A stretch of 43,434 nucleotides of DNA from Prolixibacteraceae bacterium (GTDB lineage: Bacteria > Bacteroidota > Bacteroidia > Bacteroidales > Prolixibacteraceae). Position 1 is the stretch's first letter, and every line of letters starts with the position of its first letter. The stretch spans positions 1 to 43,434 of the forward strand of contig CANJNY010000031.1 of NCBI GenBank assembly GCA_947475715.1. Direction: 5' to 3'. The translations under genes were made by a program, and so were the position numbers. Shown one piece after another: positions 19,222 through 27,745 of the stretch. Under the pieces are notes generated by a model, which saw only the letters and a program-made list of their open reading frames with translations, made no database searches and was not told the origin of the DNA.

Positions 19222-20928
19222 ATGAAAATACTTAACATTAGAAAATTGGCTTTTGCCATTTTATTGCTGGCCGGAATGGTTTCATGCAAAACTTTCTTAA
19301 ATCGTCCTGCAGAAGATAGTTATACAATTGACGGATTTTATCAAACTGATGCACAATGTTTTCAGTCTGTAAATCCCATCTATAACTCACCATGGTATGA
19401 TTTTCAGCGTGGATTTGTCAAAATTGGCGATGTACTCTCCGGAAATATCTATTATGGTACTGATAATGCCTACCAATCATTTGTCCTTAAATCGAACGAT
19501 GATGATTTGAGAAATGCATCCGCATCATTGTGGTCTGTAAACGCTTATTGCAACGGAATTGTAGAAAATATCAATTTAAAGTCCGGACCAGCAGTCAGTG
19601 AAGCTACAAAAAATACGGTAAAGGGTGAGGCGATGACCTGGAAGGCAATGGCCTACTTTTACCTGGTTCGTTGTTTTGGAGCAGTGCCGATCATTCATAA
19701 TAATGCAGCGGTTATTTCGGCCAATGAGTCAAACTTTCTCTATCGGAATAAAATTTCCGATGTATATACCTATATGGTTAAGACCTTGGAAAATGCAATA
19801 GAATTGCTGCCTGAGCATAATCAACCCGGAAGAATCGACAAGTACAGTGCCTATGGCCTTTTGGCTAAAGTTTATCTTGCAAAATCGGGTTATGGATTAT
19901 CCGGAACCCGCAATGCGGATGATCTTTTAAAGGCAGCTGAATACTCCAAAAAGGTTATCGATCAAAGCGGGCGTGTGTTAACCCCTGTATTTTCAGATAT
20001 TTTCCGTCTGAAAAATAATTTGGCCCCTGAAAATCTTATCTCATGGCAATGGACCGTAAGTACCCATTGGACCAGCCAAAATACGGAACAATCGGATCTT
20101 GGATTAGCCGGTTTTTCAGAATTTGCTGACACATGGGGTACGTGGGTATGTCTGACTATTGACCTTCAGAATGCATTCGGAGAGGATGCCCGCAAGAAAA
20201 CTGAACGCAATAACGACGATGCCCGCCGTAAAGCTACAATGATGATGATGAGTGACCATTATGAATATTTCTGGGCTGACAGAGGCGGTTTTACCTACAA
20301 CTGGAACGGTTCAAAAGTAACTCATCCGGATGGAAGTTCATCTCAGTTAACCTACGGAAGTCCTACCGGTTCGAACTGCGTTAAGCATATCGTTGGTGAC
20401 AACAATGACCATGTGATTGGCAGTGGTATGGGTATGGCCCGTATGGCAACTTCATTAAGCACCCATCTTCTGCGCCTTTCGGATGTATATCTTATTTATG
20501 CTGAGGCTGTTTTGGGTAATGGTTCCTCAACTGCGGATGCAACTGCACTCAATGCATTTAACGCTGTTCGTGGTCGCTCTGTAAAGAATTATGTAGCTAA
20601 AACTTCACTCACCTTCGATGATATTTTTAATGAGCGTCGTCTGGAACTGGCAGGTGAAGGTGATTTCTGGTATGATTTTGTCCGTTTAAGCTATTACAAA
20701 CCGGATGAAGCAAAAGCACGCCTCTCTGCACAGGAACGTGGATACTGGAATAATCTCGATGGATATTATAAAGGAATAGCACAACAGGCCGATGTAACTC
20801 TGGGCAGTTGGAAAGTCCCTACAAGTAATATCAGCTTTGAGATTCCATTTCCTGATACCGATCTGGCTATGAATCCTAATTTGATGAAGGAACCCGTTCC
20901 ATTTGATTTTGGTTCCATTGGATATTAA
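19222..20928 (+). CDS. SusD/RagB-type surface glycan-binding lipoprotein
   Basis: This 568-residue protein has a lipoprotein signal (AILLLAGMVSC, lipidated Cys 22) and the helical TPR scaffold of the SusD family, recognisable from TWKAMAYFYLVRCFGAVPII and the C-terminal RLSDVYLIYAEAVLGNG and FNERRLELAGEGDFWYDFVRL motifs. In known systems it sits on the cell surface as a hinged lid over the SusC barrel and delivers bound oligosaccharide to it. Its position 20 nt after susC and before two further binding lipoproteins is the standard order. The bound sugar cannot be read from the sequence. Confidence 0.95.
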   Translation: MKILNIRKLAFAILLLAGMVSCKTFLNRPAEDSYTIDGFYQTDAQCFQSVNPIYNSPWYDFQRGFVKIGDVLSGNIYYGTDNAYQSFVLKSNDDDLRNASASLWSVNAYCNGIVENINLKSGPAVSEATKNTVKGEAMTWKAMAYFYLVRCFGAVPIIHNNAAVISANESNFLYRNKISDVYTYMVKTLENAIELLPEHNQPGRIDKYSAYGLLAKVYLAKSGYGLSGTRNADDLLKAAEYSKKVIDQSGRVLTPVFSDIFRLKNNLAPENLISWQWTVSTHWTSQNTEQSDLGLAGFSEFADTWGTWVCLTIDLQNAFGEDARKKTERNNDDARRKATMMMMSDHYEYFWADRGGFTYNWNGSKVTHPDGSSSQLTYGSPTGSNCVKHIVGDNNDHVIGSGMGMARMATSLSTHLLRLSDVYLIYAEAVLGNGSSTADATALNAFNAVRGRSVKNYVAKTSLTFDDIFNERRLELAGEGDFWYDFVRLSYYKPDEAKARLSAQERGYWNNLDGYYKGIAQQADVTLGSWKVPTSNISFEIPFPDTDLAMNPNLMKEPVPFDFGSIGY

Positions 20929-20956
20929 TTTGTTAAAATCTAAAAGCATATCAGAT

Positions 20957-22198
20957 ATGAAAAAATATATACTTACAAATTTCAAATTACCGGGATTATT
21001 AGCGCTAATGCTGATTTTATCAGCAACTCTATTCCAGGCATGCCAAAAAGATTCGGGTACCGGAGGCGGAACACCAAACGTCAAATATATCCGTATCACC
21101 GACCCACTTAAATCCGATTCCCTGATTGCACATGCATTTATGGGCAATACGGTGGCAATTATGGGCGATAACCTCGAGAATGTTATGGAGATCTGGTTCA
21201 ATGACCAGTCAGCGATACTGAATACCAGCTTTATGACCAATAAAACGATCATTGTGGCAATCCCTAATGTTATTCCCGGGACAGTAACCAATGAAATTAA
21301 GCTGGTTATGCGCGATAAATCGATCGTGAAATACCCCTTTGGTGTGGATGTTCCATCACCATTGATTGAATCGATGTTATGCGAATATGTTAAAGATGGC
21401 GGAACGGCCGTGCTTAAAGGTAACTTTTTCATTAATGACCCAAGCTCTCCACTAAAAGTGATCTTTCCGGGAAATGTTGAAGGTACAGTGCTTAAGGTTA
21501 CTCTGACTGAAATTCAGGTGAAAGTTCCATCCGGAGTTGGCCCCGGCCCAATGGTCGTTAAAAGTATCTATGGGTCATCACGATCAACCTTCTATTTCCG
21601 TGACGACCGCAATATCTATCTTAACTTTGATGAATTTACTTCCAGTGGAAGCTGGCGTTCCGGAACAACATTGTTTGATGCAAGTAGTCTTGACCGAAAA
21701 TACCTTATGCTCAAAGGAATTATTGGAGATAATGTTGGAGGAGAAGATTACAGTGGCGGTGGATTTGTATGTGAACTTTGGAGTGACGCCAATGGCCGTC
21801 CTCAGAAAAATTTCTTCACCGGTAGTCCTGCTGAATATTTATTGAAATTCGAAGCCAATGTTATTGAATGGTCAGGAGCATATCTCAATATCTGCTGGGG
21901 CCCGTGGGCATCAAGTGTTGGTCCGTACCAAAATGCCAATTACTGGCAAAATACGAATGCCAGAGGTCTCTGGAGACCCTGGGAGGCAGCTGGTGGCTCA
22001 TTTAAAACGGATGGTTGGATTACAGTTACTATTCCGATGAGCGATATGAAATATAACAACGGTTTTGCTGCTATGGAATTTGATCCTGCAAAAGCAGGTA
22101 GTATGTCGTTGTGGATGAAAGGTCCTGCTGCCAAGACTGGTGGAAATTGCAAAATGGAGGTCTATTTTGATAATTTCAGGATTGTTCCCAAGAAGTAA
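20957..22198 (+). CDS. Surface glycan-binding lipoprotein with IPT/TIG domains (SGBP-like, short)
   Basis: ATG 20957 is chosen because it gives a clean lipoprotein signal (MKKYILTNF, then LILSATLFQACQK); an in-frame TTG at 20903 would lie within susD. The 413-residue protein has about two IPT/TIG immunoglobulin-like repeats (AFMGNTVAIMGDNLENVMEI; GGTAVLKGNFFINDPSSPLK) and then a C-terminal beta-sandwich (~195-410) ending in VYFDNFRIVPKK. That C-terminal domain resembles the glycan-binding domain of SGBP-B proteins of Bacteroides xyloglucan loci. It likely captures polymer at the cell surface for the SusCD complex and lipoprotein enzymes. Confidence 0.8.
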   Translation: MKKYILTNFKLPGLLALMLILSATLFQACQKDSGTGGGTPNVKYIRITDPLKSDSLIAHAFMGNTVAIMGDNLENVMEIWFNDQSAILNTSFMTNKTIIVAIPNVIPGTVTNEIKLVMRDKSIVKYPFGVDVPSPLIESMLCEYVKDGGTAVLKGNFFINDPSSPLKVIFPGNVEGTVLKVTLTEIQVKVPSGVGPGPMVVKSIYGSSRSTFYFRDDRNIYLNFDEFTSSGSWRSGTTLFDASSLDRKYLMLKGIIGDNVGGEDYSGGGFVCELWSDANGRPQKNFFTGSPAEYLLKFEANVIEWSGAYLNICWGPWASSVGPYQNANYWQNTNARGLWRPWEAAGGSFKTDGWITVTIPMSDMKYNNGFAAMEFDPAKAGSMSLWMKGPAAKTGGNCKMEVYFDNFRIVPKK

Positions 22199-22223
22199 TT
22201 TTAATATTTAACAAACATTTGCT

Positions 22224-24347
22224 ATGTATACAAAATCCACAAAATATATAAGTTCTGCACTGCTCTTTGTTTTAACAGGGGTGTTGAGTGCCAGTTTACT
22301 TTTTATCTCGTGCAAAAAGGAGAGCAGTAGTACTACAAGCGGTAAAACAATGCTTTACAGCTACGGACCTATGCCCATTGCACGTGGTGCTGAATTGCGT
22401 TTTATCGGTGATAACCTTGATAAAGTAACTGCAATAACGCTTCCGGGCGGAATTGAAATCTCAGCAGCCGCTTTTGTCACTAAAACAGCAACCCTGATTT
22501 CAATCACTGTTCCTCAGAATGCAGTTGAAGGGCTTGTGGTGGTTAAAACCCCGGGTGGTGACATCACAACGAAAACTCCAATCGGTTTCTCTGAACCAAT
22601 ATCGATCGATAACCTGGCCCCTGCTATTATTAAGGCAAATGAGGTTTTAACCATTACCGGTGATTACCTTAATCTGGTTAAACAGGTCATATTTACGGAT
22701 CGTATTACAGCTGACAATACAACGTTTATCACTCAAACACGCAGTCAGCTGACCTTGAAGGTTCCTGCAGGTGCACAAACAGGCAAAATTGCAGTTTCAA
22801 ACGGGAAGGAAGATCCGGTTATCGTTTTCTCTGCAACTATTCTGGATGTTAAGCTGCCAGTTATTACAACCTTTCTGCCAAATCCGGTAAAGGCAGGTAC
22901 CAATCTTACTATTACTGGTACAGATCTCGATTTAGTTAAAACTGTTGCACTTGGCGGTAACCAGAATGTGACTCAATTTGTATCGCAGAGTGCTACTCAG
23001 CTAATTTTAAGTGTTCCTGCAGTAACCATGGAAGACACGATCAGGCTAATTCCGGCATCGGGTGTCAAGGTTAAATCATCGTCCAAACTCACGATGGTCC
23101 TTCCTACGGTAACAACAACTCCGGCGATATCAAAAAACGGTGCGAAAATCACCTTAAAAGGGACTGACCTTGATTTGGTAACAGGTACCACCTTCGCGGG
23201 GGGAGAAGCGGGAGCGATAAGTAATCAAACTGCAGTGAGTATGGATATTACGGTACCACTCAAAGCGACTGACGGAACAATTGTGCTGGCAATAAATTCC
23301 GGTAAAACAGTTACCACCTCTGCCGTTACCCTCATAAAACCTTCAATAGTAAAGATCGATCCATTGGCATTGATCGCCGGCGAGAATATTACATTGACCG
23401 GTACCGATCTTGATTTGGTCAAAAAAGTGATTTTTGGAGGCGGATTGTCTGTCGATGTTGCTCCGGCTACCGCTACTTCGTTTTTGGTTGCTGTTCCATC
23501 TGCTGCTATTTCCGGAAAAATTACACTCGTAACAACAAATGGAACACAGGTTGAATCAACTGAGGCATTGGCTGTGGAAGCCGCTAATAAACCTGTCGTT
23601 TTGTCACTTACACAGGTTGTAAAACCAGGCAATTTAATAACCTTAACAGGTACCAAACTTCATCTTGTTGAATCAATCTATTTTGCGGGAGATATAAAAG
23701 CTACACTTTATGGTAACAGAACCGAAACAACCATTGAGGTCTATGTTCCACAAACAGCGGCATCGGGACAGACGACAATGACGTTGCATGCTTTCGATGG
23801 AGCAATTGTTGTTTCACCTACATTTACAATTACGGGAACAGATCCGATAACTGCCAATACCAAAATGATCTATGATTTCAATGTACGGTCAGCTTCCGAC
23901 TGGCATGCCGTCGATTGGGATAACTGGGGCGGATCTTATGATGCAGGTGCATCAAAGGCAAACGGTTATATTACCTTAGTGGCAAGACCGGGTTGGTGGG
24001 TGCTGGGTTGTAATCACCCCGATCCAAACGGTGGGTGGCCTTCGGTTGATCCAACACAATATGTCATGAAGGTAGATATCAAAGTCGCCCAGCCAATTTT
24101 GATTACTGGTTCTTATGAATTCAGAATAAAAATCGGTGAAGAAGATGTCACCACTCAGTTAATGGTTGATGGCAACTATATTGCCACCCCGAATAACGAA
24201 TGGGCTACATTGACACTACCAATCAGTGGTATCTTATCCAATCCGACAAAATCTTCCGGAACCTTCGGAATTGTTCTGAATTATTCTGATGGCAATACAA
24301 ATTTCACAGGTCTCTCCTTTGATAATTTAAGGTTCGATCCTAAGTAA
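22224..24347 (+). CDS. Surface glycan-binding lipoprotein with six IPT/TIG repeats (SGBP-B-like, long)
   Basis: The 707-residue lipoprotein (signal ending LLFISCKKESS) consists of about six IPT/TIG repeats of ~85 residues, each centred on a motif like LTITGTDLDLVKTVALGG, followed by a C-terminal carbohydrate-binding-type beta-sandwich (~545-707) rich in aromatic residues (DWHAVDWDNWGG, GWWVLGCNHPDPNGGW) and ending in SFDNLRFDPK. The closing domain is similar in layout to that of the preceding protein. The repeats probably act as a stalk that lifts the binding domain above the cell surface. The aromatic clusters are candidates for stacking against sugar rings; this is an inference. Confidence 0.82.
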   Translation: MYTKSTKYISSALLFVLTGVLSASLLFISCKKESSSTTSGKTMLYSYGPMPIARGAELRFIGDNLDKVTAITLPGGIEISAAAFVTKTATLISITVPQNAVEGLVVVKTPGGDITTKTPIGFSEPISIDNLAPAIIKANEVLTITGDYLNLVKQVIFTDRITADNTTFITQTRSQLTLKVPAGAQTGKIAVSNGKEDPVIVFSATILDVKLPVITTFLPNPVKAGTNLTITGTDLDLVKTVALGGNQNVTQFVSQSATQLILSVPAVTMEDTIRLIPASGVKVKSSSKLTMVLPTVTTTPAISKNGAKITLKGTDLDLVTGTTFAGGEAGAISNQTAVSMDITVPLKATDGTIVLAINSGKTVTTSAVTLIKPSIVKIDPLALIAGENITLTGTDLDLVKKVIFGGGLSVDVAPATATSFLVAVPSAAISGKITLVTTNGTQVESTEALAVEAANKPVVLSLTQVVKPGNLITLTGTKLHLVESIYFAGDIKATLYGNRTETTIEVYVPQTAASGQTTMTLHAFDGAIVVSPTFTITGTDPITANTKMIYDFNVRSASDWHAVDWDNWGGSYDAGASKANGYITLVARPGWWVLGCNHPDPNGGWPSVDPTQYVMKVDIKVAQPILITGSYEFRIKIGEEDVTTQLMVDGNYIATPNNEWATLTLPISGILSNPTKSSGTFGIVLNYSDGNTNFTGLSFDNLRFDPK

Positions 24348-24380
24348 TTGTTAGTTAGTGATTAATTAAGTGAGTTGATT

Positions 24381-24415
24381 TTTCCCCGGCTGCTAATCCT
24401 CTGCGGTCGGGGAAA
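24381..24415 (+). terminator. Stem-loop between the binding-protein genes and the GH26 gene
   Basis: TTTCCCCG (24381-24388) pairs with CGGGGAAA (24408-24415) around a 19-nt loop. No T-tract follows, so it is more likely an attenuator or mRNA-stabilising/processing hairpin than a complete intrinsic terminator. It would allow different levels of surface proteins and enzymes. Confidence 0.4.
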
Positions 24416-24480
24416 TAACTTTAAATCAGCATCTTTGGTGATTCTGAATTATAAAGCAAGAAAATTAAGAAACGATACTT

Positions 24481-25914
24481 ATGCAAAAATTTAGTTGGAT
24501 TGTTTTATTACTGATTACACTGCTTAGTTGTAAAAAAAATGAGGTCATCGTTGATCAGCCCCCTGCAGAACGTATAAAATTTGAGGCTGAATATGCGCAG
24601 CGGCAAGGGTCGCTTAAAGTTGAGACTGCAATTAGCGGTTATTCCGGCAAGGGGTATGTGGTCCCATTTGTCGACTACAGCGACCGACTAATCTTCAGTT
24701 TGATAAACGACCTGGCCGGAAATTATACTATTTATATCGGTTACTCGACCTTAACCTTTGGAGCAACCTCCTGTTATGTTCAGATTAACGATCACACTAT
24801 TTTTACTGTTCCACTCCAGTCAACAGGAAATATCTTTAGTGAGGTAAAGTGCACTCATACAGATCTTTTGATCAATAAAAATACATTTACAATAACTTCA
24901 GGCAATAAGCATTTTGCGATCGATTATATCCGCATTGAGCCTTATGTTGAAGGACCTGTCGCAGCAAACCTGGTGACACCCAATCCTTCACCCGAAGCGG
25001 TCAGGTTATATAATTATCTGAAAGAGAGTTATGGTAAGAAAATTCATTCAGGGGCCACGGGAATTACCTCAAGTCTGGATGAAGAAAATTGGATTTTTAG
25101 TCAAACCGGTAAGTATCCCGCTCTTGCAGGTTTCGATTTTATGAACCATACCCGTAACTTCTCCTGGGAAATTAAAGATGACCTTGTGAAAAACGCGGTT
25201 TACTGGTGGTCTCAAAAGGGGATGGTGGCCTGCCACTGGCATTGGCGTGATCCATTACGGACAAACGATGCATTTTATTCTCCAACCGGAAGCTCGGGTG
25301 AGAAAACCTATTTTGATGCGACCAAGATTTCTGACACATTGTCAGTTGAATATAAGGCGATGATCACGGATATTGATACCATTGCATCCTATTTGATAAA
25401 ACTACGCAATGCCAATGTTCCGGTATTATGGCGGCCATTGCATGAGGCCTCCGGAAAATGGTTCTGGTGGGGATATAAAGGAGCCGAAGCTACCAAAGCT
25501 TTATGGATTGTGATGTACAACCGGCTGGTGAAACATCACCGTTTGAATAACCTCATCTGGATCTGGACCTCCGATATCAAGGGCGATAATATGAGCTGGT
25601 ATCCGGGGGATGAATATGTCGATATTTTGGGAATGGATATTTATCCTGCCGATGGTGATTTCAGCTCCCAGACAAACAGTTTTAATAAATTAAAATCGGA
25701 TTTTGGAGCCAGAAAATTAATCACTCTCAGTGAAAACGGATCGATTCCTGATCCCGATAACCTGGTAAAAGATAAAGCAGGATGGCTTTATTTTATGCCG
25801 TGGTACGGTGATTATACCCGAAAATCAACAATAAATCCGGTTTCTCAATGGCAAAAAATAATGAACCATACCTATGTGATAACCCGGGATGAAATGCCGG
25901 ATTTGAAAAATTAA
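24481..25914 (+). CDS. GH26 endo-beta-1,4-mannanase lipoprotein with N-terminal CBM-like domain
   Basis: The 477-residue protein has a lipobox (LITLLSC, Cys 17), a CBM6/35-like beta-sandwich at about 30-157 (starting FEAEYAQRQGSLKVET and ending FAIDYIRIEPY), and a GH26 catalytic domain at ~168-470. The domain shows acid/base E322 in LWRPLHEASGKWFWWG, nucleophile E418 in ITLSENGSIPDP, and the CHWHWRDP segment. GH26 enzymes of this type cleave internal beta-1,4-mannosidic bonds with retention. As a predicted surface or periplasmic lipoprotein it would generate the manno-oligosaccharides imported by SusCD. It is the best evidence for the substrate of this locus. Confidence 0.9.
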   Translation: MQKFSWIVLLLITLLSCKKNEVIVDQPPAERIKFEAEYAQRQGSLKVETAISGYSGKGYVVPFVDYSDRLIFSLINDLAGNYTIYIGYSTLTFGATSCYVQINDHTIFTVPLQSTGNIFSEVKCTHTDLLINKNTFTITSGNKHFAIDYIRIEPYVEGPVAANLVTPNPSPEAVRLYNYLKESYGKKIHSGATGITSSLDEENWIFSQTGKYPALAGFDFMNHTRNFSWEIKDDLVKNAVYWWSQKGMVACHWHWRDPLRTNDAFYSPTGSSGEKTYFDATKISDTLSVEYKAMITDIDTIASYLIKLRNANVPVLWRPLHEASGKWFWWGYKGAEATKALWIVMYNRLVKHHRLNNLIWIWTSDIKGDNMSWYPGDEYVDILGMDIYPADGDFSSQTNSFNKLKSDFGARKLITLSENGSIPDPDNLVKDKAGWLYFMPWYGDYTRKSTINPVSQWQKIMNHTYVITRDEMPDLKN

Positions 25915-25937
25915 TTTAATTAACAATCTGATAATTA

Positions 25938-27653
25938 ATGAACTTAACCAAGAAAATATTTTTCAATCTGATTATCCTGCCTTTACTTGCCGGTACGATT
26001 TCATGTAAAAAAAATTCTTCCGTTATACCGATAGTACCACCCGTTGACCCCGTCATTGAAACTCCTAATTCAGTTCCTGACCTCCCTTTTGGAGCCTGGA
26101 TTTCAAAAAATATATCCATTCCAACAAGTTATGATGATGTTACGCAGTTCCAGGGGCTAAAATCGGTCGATATTAATGTGAATTTTTCGAAACACATTAC
26201 CAAAGTTTCGAAATATGTATTTGGAAATAATGCCAATTGTTTCACCGGCTGGATGCAGAATGATGCAGTGCTAATGCAGAAGATGAATAAGTTAAACATG
26301 GGTGTCATACGGATTCCGGGTGGAAGCATTTCGGATGTTTACTTCTGGGACCGAAAAGGAATTTATGAAAATTACGCTGTAAAATCGTTTGATCCTCCGC
26401 TTTTGGATCTTCCCTCATCGATATCACCATGGATCGGACAGCGGGTTCAGGATTTTGAGAACTGGTCGATGGGAATTAGTCAGTATTATCAGATGATGCA
26501 ACAGACTTCAACAACCGGTATCGTAACGGTTAATTATGGGTATGCCCGTTATGGAACAACTTCCAATCCTGTAGCAGAGGCTGCACACTTAGCCGCCAAT
26601 TGGGTGCGCGAAGATAATGGAAGAAGTAAATTCTGGGAGATTGGTAATGAGGTGTTTGGCTCATGGGAAGCTGGTTACGAAATTGACCAGACGCTGAACA
26701 AGGATGGCCAGCCTAAACTAATAACGGGTGATCTTTATGGAAGGCACGCCGTGGTTTTTATTGATTCGATGCGGCAAGCTGCACGCCAGATCGGCAAGGA
26801 GATTTACATTGGTGCCGTTTGTTTGGAGGCGGCCGCTTCAGGGATGGCCAACTGGAATAAAGATTTGATTTCTCATGTTGGGGGGAAAGCCGATTTTTAT
26901 ATCGTGCACTCTTATTTCACACCTTATAAGGCGAATTCGACCCCTGATGTGATTCTTAACTCTCCGGCAATGATTGCCAATTACAAAACCTATGTACAAT
27001 CGGAACTTCTCGCTCAGGGGAAAAGTTTAGCTCCCGTTTTCCTCACGGAGTGGAATATTTTTGCAGAGGGATCTAAACAAACGGTCTCCTATGTTGATGG
27101 GATGCACGCCTCGCTGGTGTTGGGAGAGCTGATTAAAAACAAATATGAAATGGCCTCCCGCTGGGATCTGGCAAATGGTTGGGATGGTGGAAATGATCAT
27201 GGTATGTTTTCGTTTGGTGATGAACCGGGGGTTGCAAAATATGCGGCACGTCCCTCATTTTATTACATGTATTATTTTCAGAAATATTTCGGTGATATGA
27301 TGGTTGATGCTTCCTCATCAAACGGTAATGTGATGGTTTATGCCTCTCAATTCTCCTCAGGTGAAGGGGGAATTATCCTAATTAATAAAAATTTACAGGG
27401 ACTTATTGCTGAAGTAAATCTGAAAAACTTTAAACCGGGAACCCGCTACTATACCTATACTTTAACCGGTGGTACCGATAACGGAGAATTTTCAAGAAAG
27501 GTATTGGTTAATGGTGTGACAACTTCCACCGATGGGGGAGGACCAGAAAATTTTGAAACTATAAAACCAAAATCTTCGCTGATTTCCGGAAATATAAAGT
27601 TATTTATACCCAAATTTTCAGTTATTCATTTAATTGTGGAGAATAAGCATTAA
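25938..27653 (+). CDS. Clan GH-A glycoside hydrolase lipoprotein, family uncertain
   Basis: The 571-residue lipoprotein (LLAGTISC, Cys 23) has a TIM-barrel hydrolase (~75-470) with acid/base E238 in FWEIGNEVFGSWE and nucleophile E371 in VFLTEWNIFAEG, plus GVIRIPGGSISDVYFW near the barrel start. A C-terminal beta domain (~480-571) ends SVIHLIVENKH. This arrangement resembles alpha-L-arabinofuranosidase-like GH51 proteins and other GH-A families such as GH44 or GH79, and I cannot place it firmly. It starts 24 nt after the GH26 stop, so it is cotranscribed with it. It may attack side chains or the backbone of the same glycan. The family, and so the activity, is open. Confidence 0.7.
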   Translation: MNLTKKIFFNLIILPLLAGTISCKKNSSVIPIVPPVDPVIETPNSVPDLPFGAWISKNISIPTSYDDVTQFQGLKSVDINVNFSKHITKVSKYVFGNNANCFTGWMQNDAVLMQKMNKLNMGVIRIPGGSISDVYFWDRKGIYENYAVKSFDPPLLDLPSSISPWIGQRVQDFENWSMGISQYYQMMQQTSTTGIVTVNYGYARYGTTSNPVAEAAHLAANWVREDNGRSKFWEIGNEVFGSWEAGYEIDQTLNKDGQPKLITGDLYGRHAVVFIDSMRQAARQIGKEIYIGAVCLEAAASGMANWNKDLISHVGGKADFYIVHSYFTPYKANSTPDVILNSPAMIANYKTYVQSELLAQGKSLAPVFLTEWNIFAEGSKQTVSYVDGMHASLVLGELIKNKYEMASRWDLANGWDGGNDHGMFSFGDEPGVAKYAARPSFYYMYYFQKYFGDMMVDASSSNGNVMVYASQFSSGEGGIILINKNLQGLIAEVNLKNFKPGTRYYTYTLTGGTDNGEFSRKVLVNGVTTSTDGGGPENFETIKPKSSLISGNIKLFIPKFSVIHLIVENKH

Positions 27654-27745
27654 CTTGTGTACGCCTTTAAAAAAAGTAGAGCACAAAAATCAATGAATAT
27701 AATTAACGCATGAGTAACTAAATCAATATAAATTTTAATCAAGTA

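Noticed and set aside
20903-20956. TTG upstream start for the short IPT/TIG lipoprotein
   Set aside because: It would overlap susD and push the lipoprotein signal away from the N-terminus; ATG 20957 gives a correct signal.
20686-21432. 248-codon minus-strand frame across the end of susD and the start of the next gene
   Set aside because: Antisense to two well-supported lipoprotein genes; no recognisable domain in its peptide.
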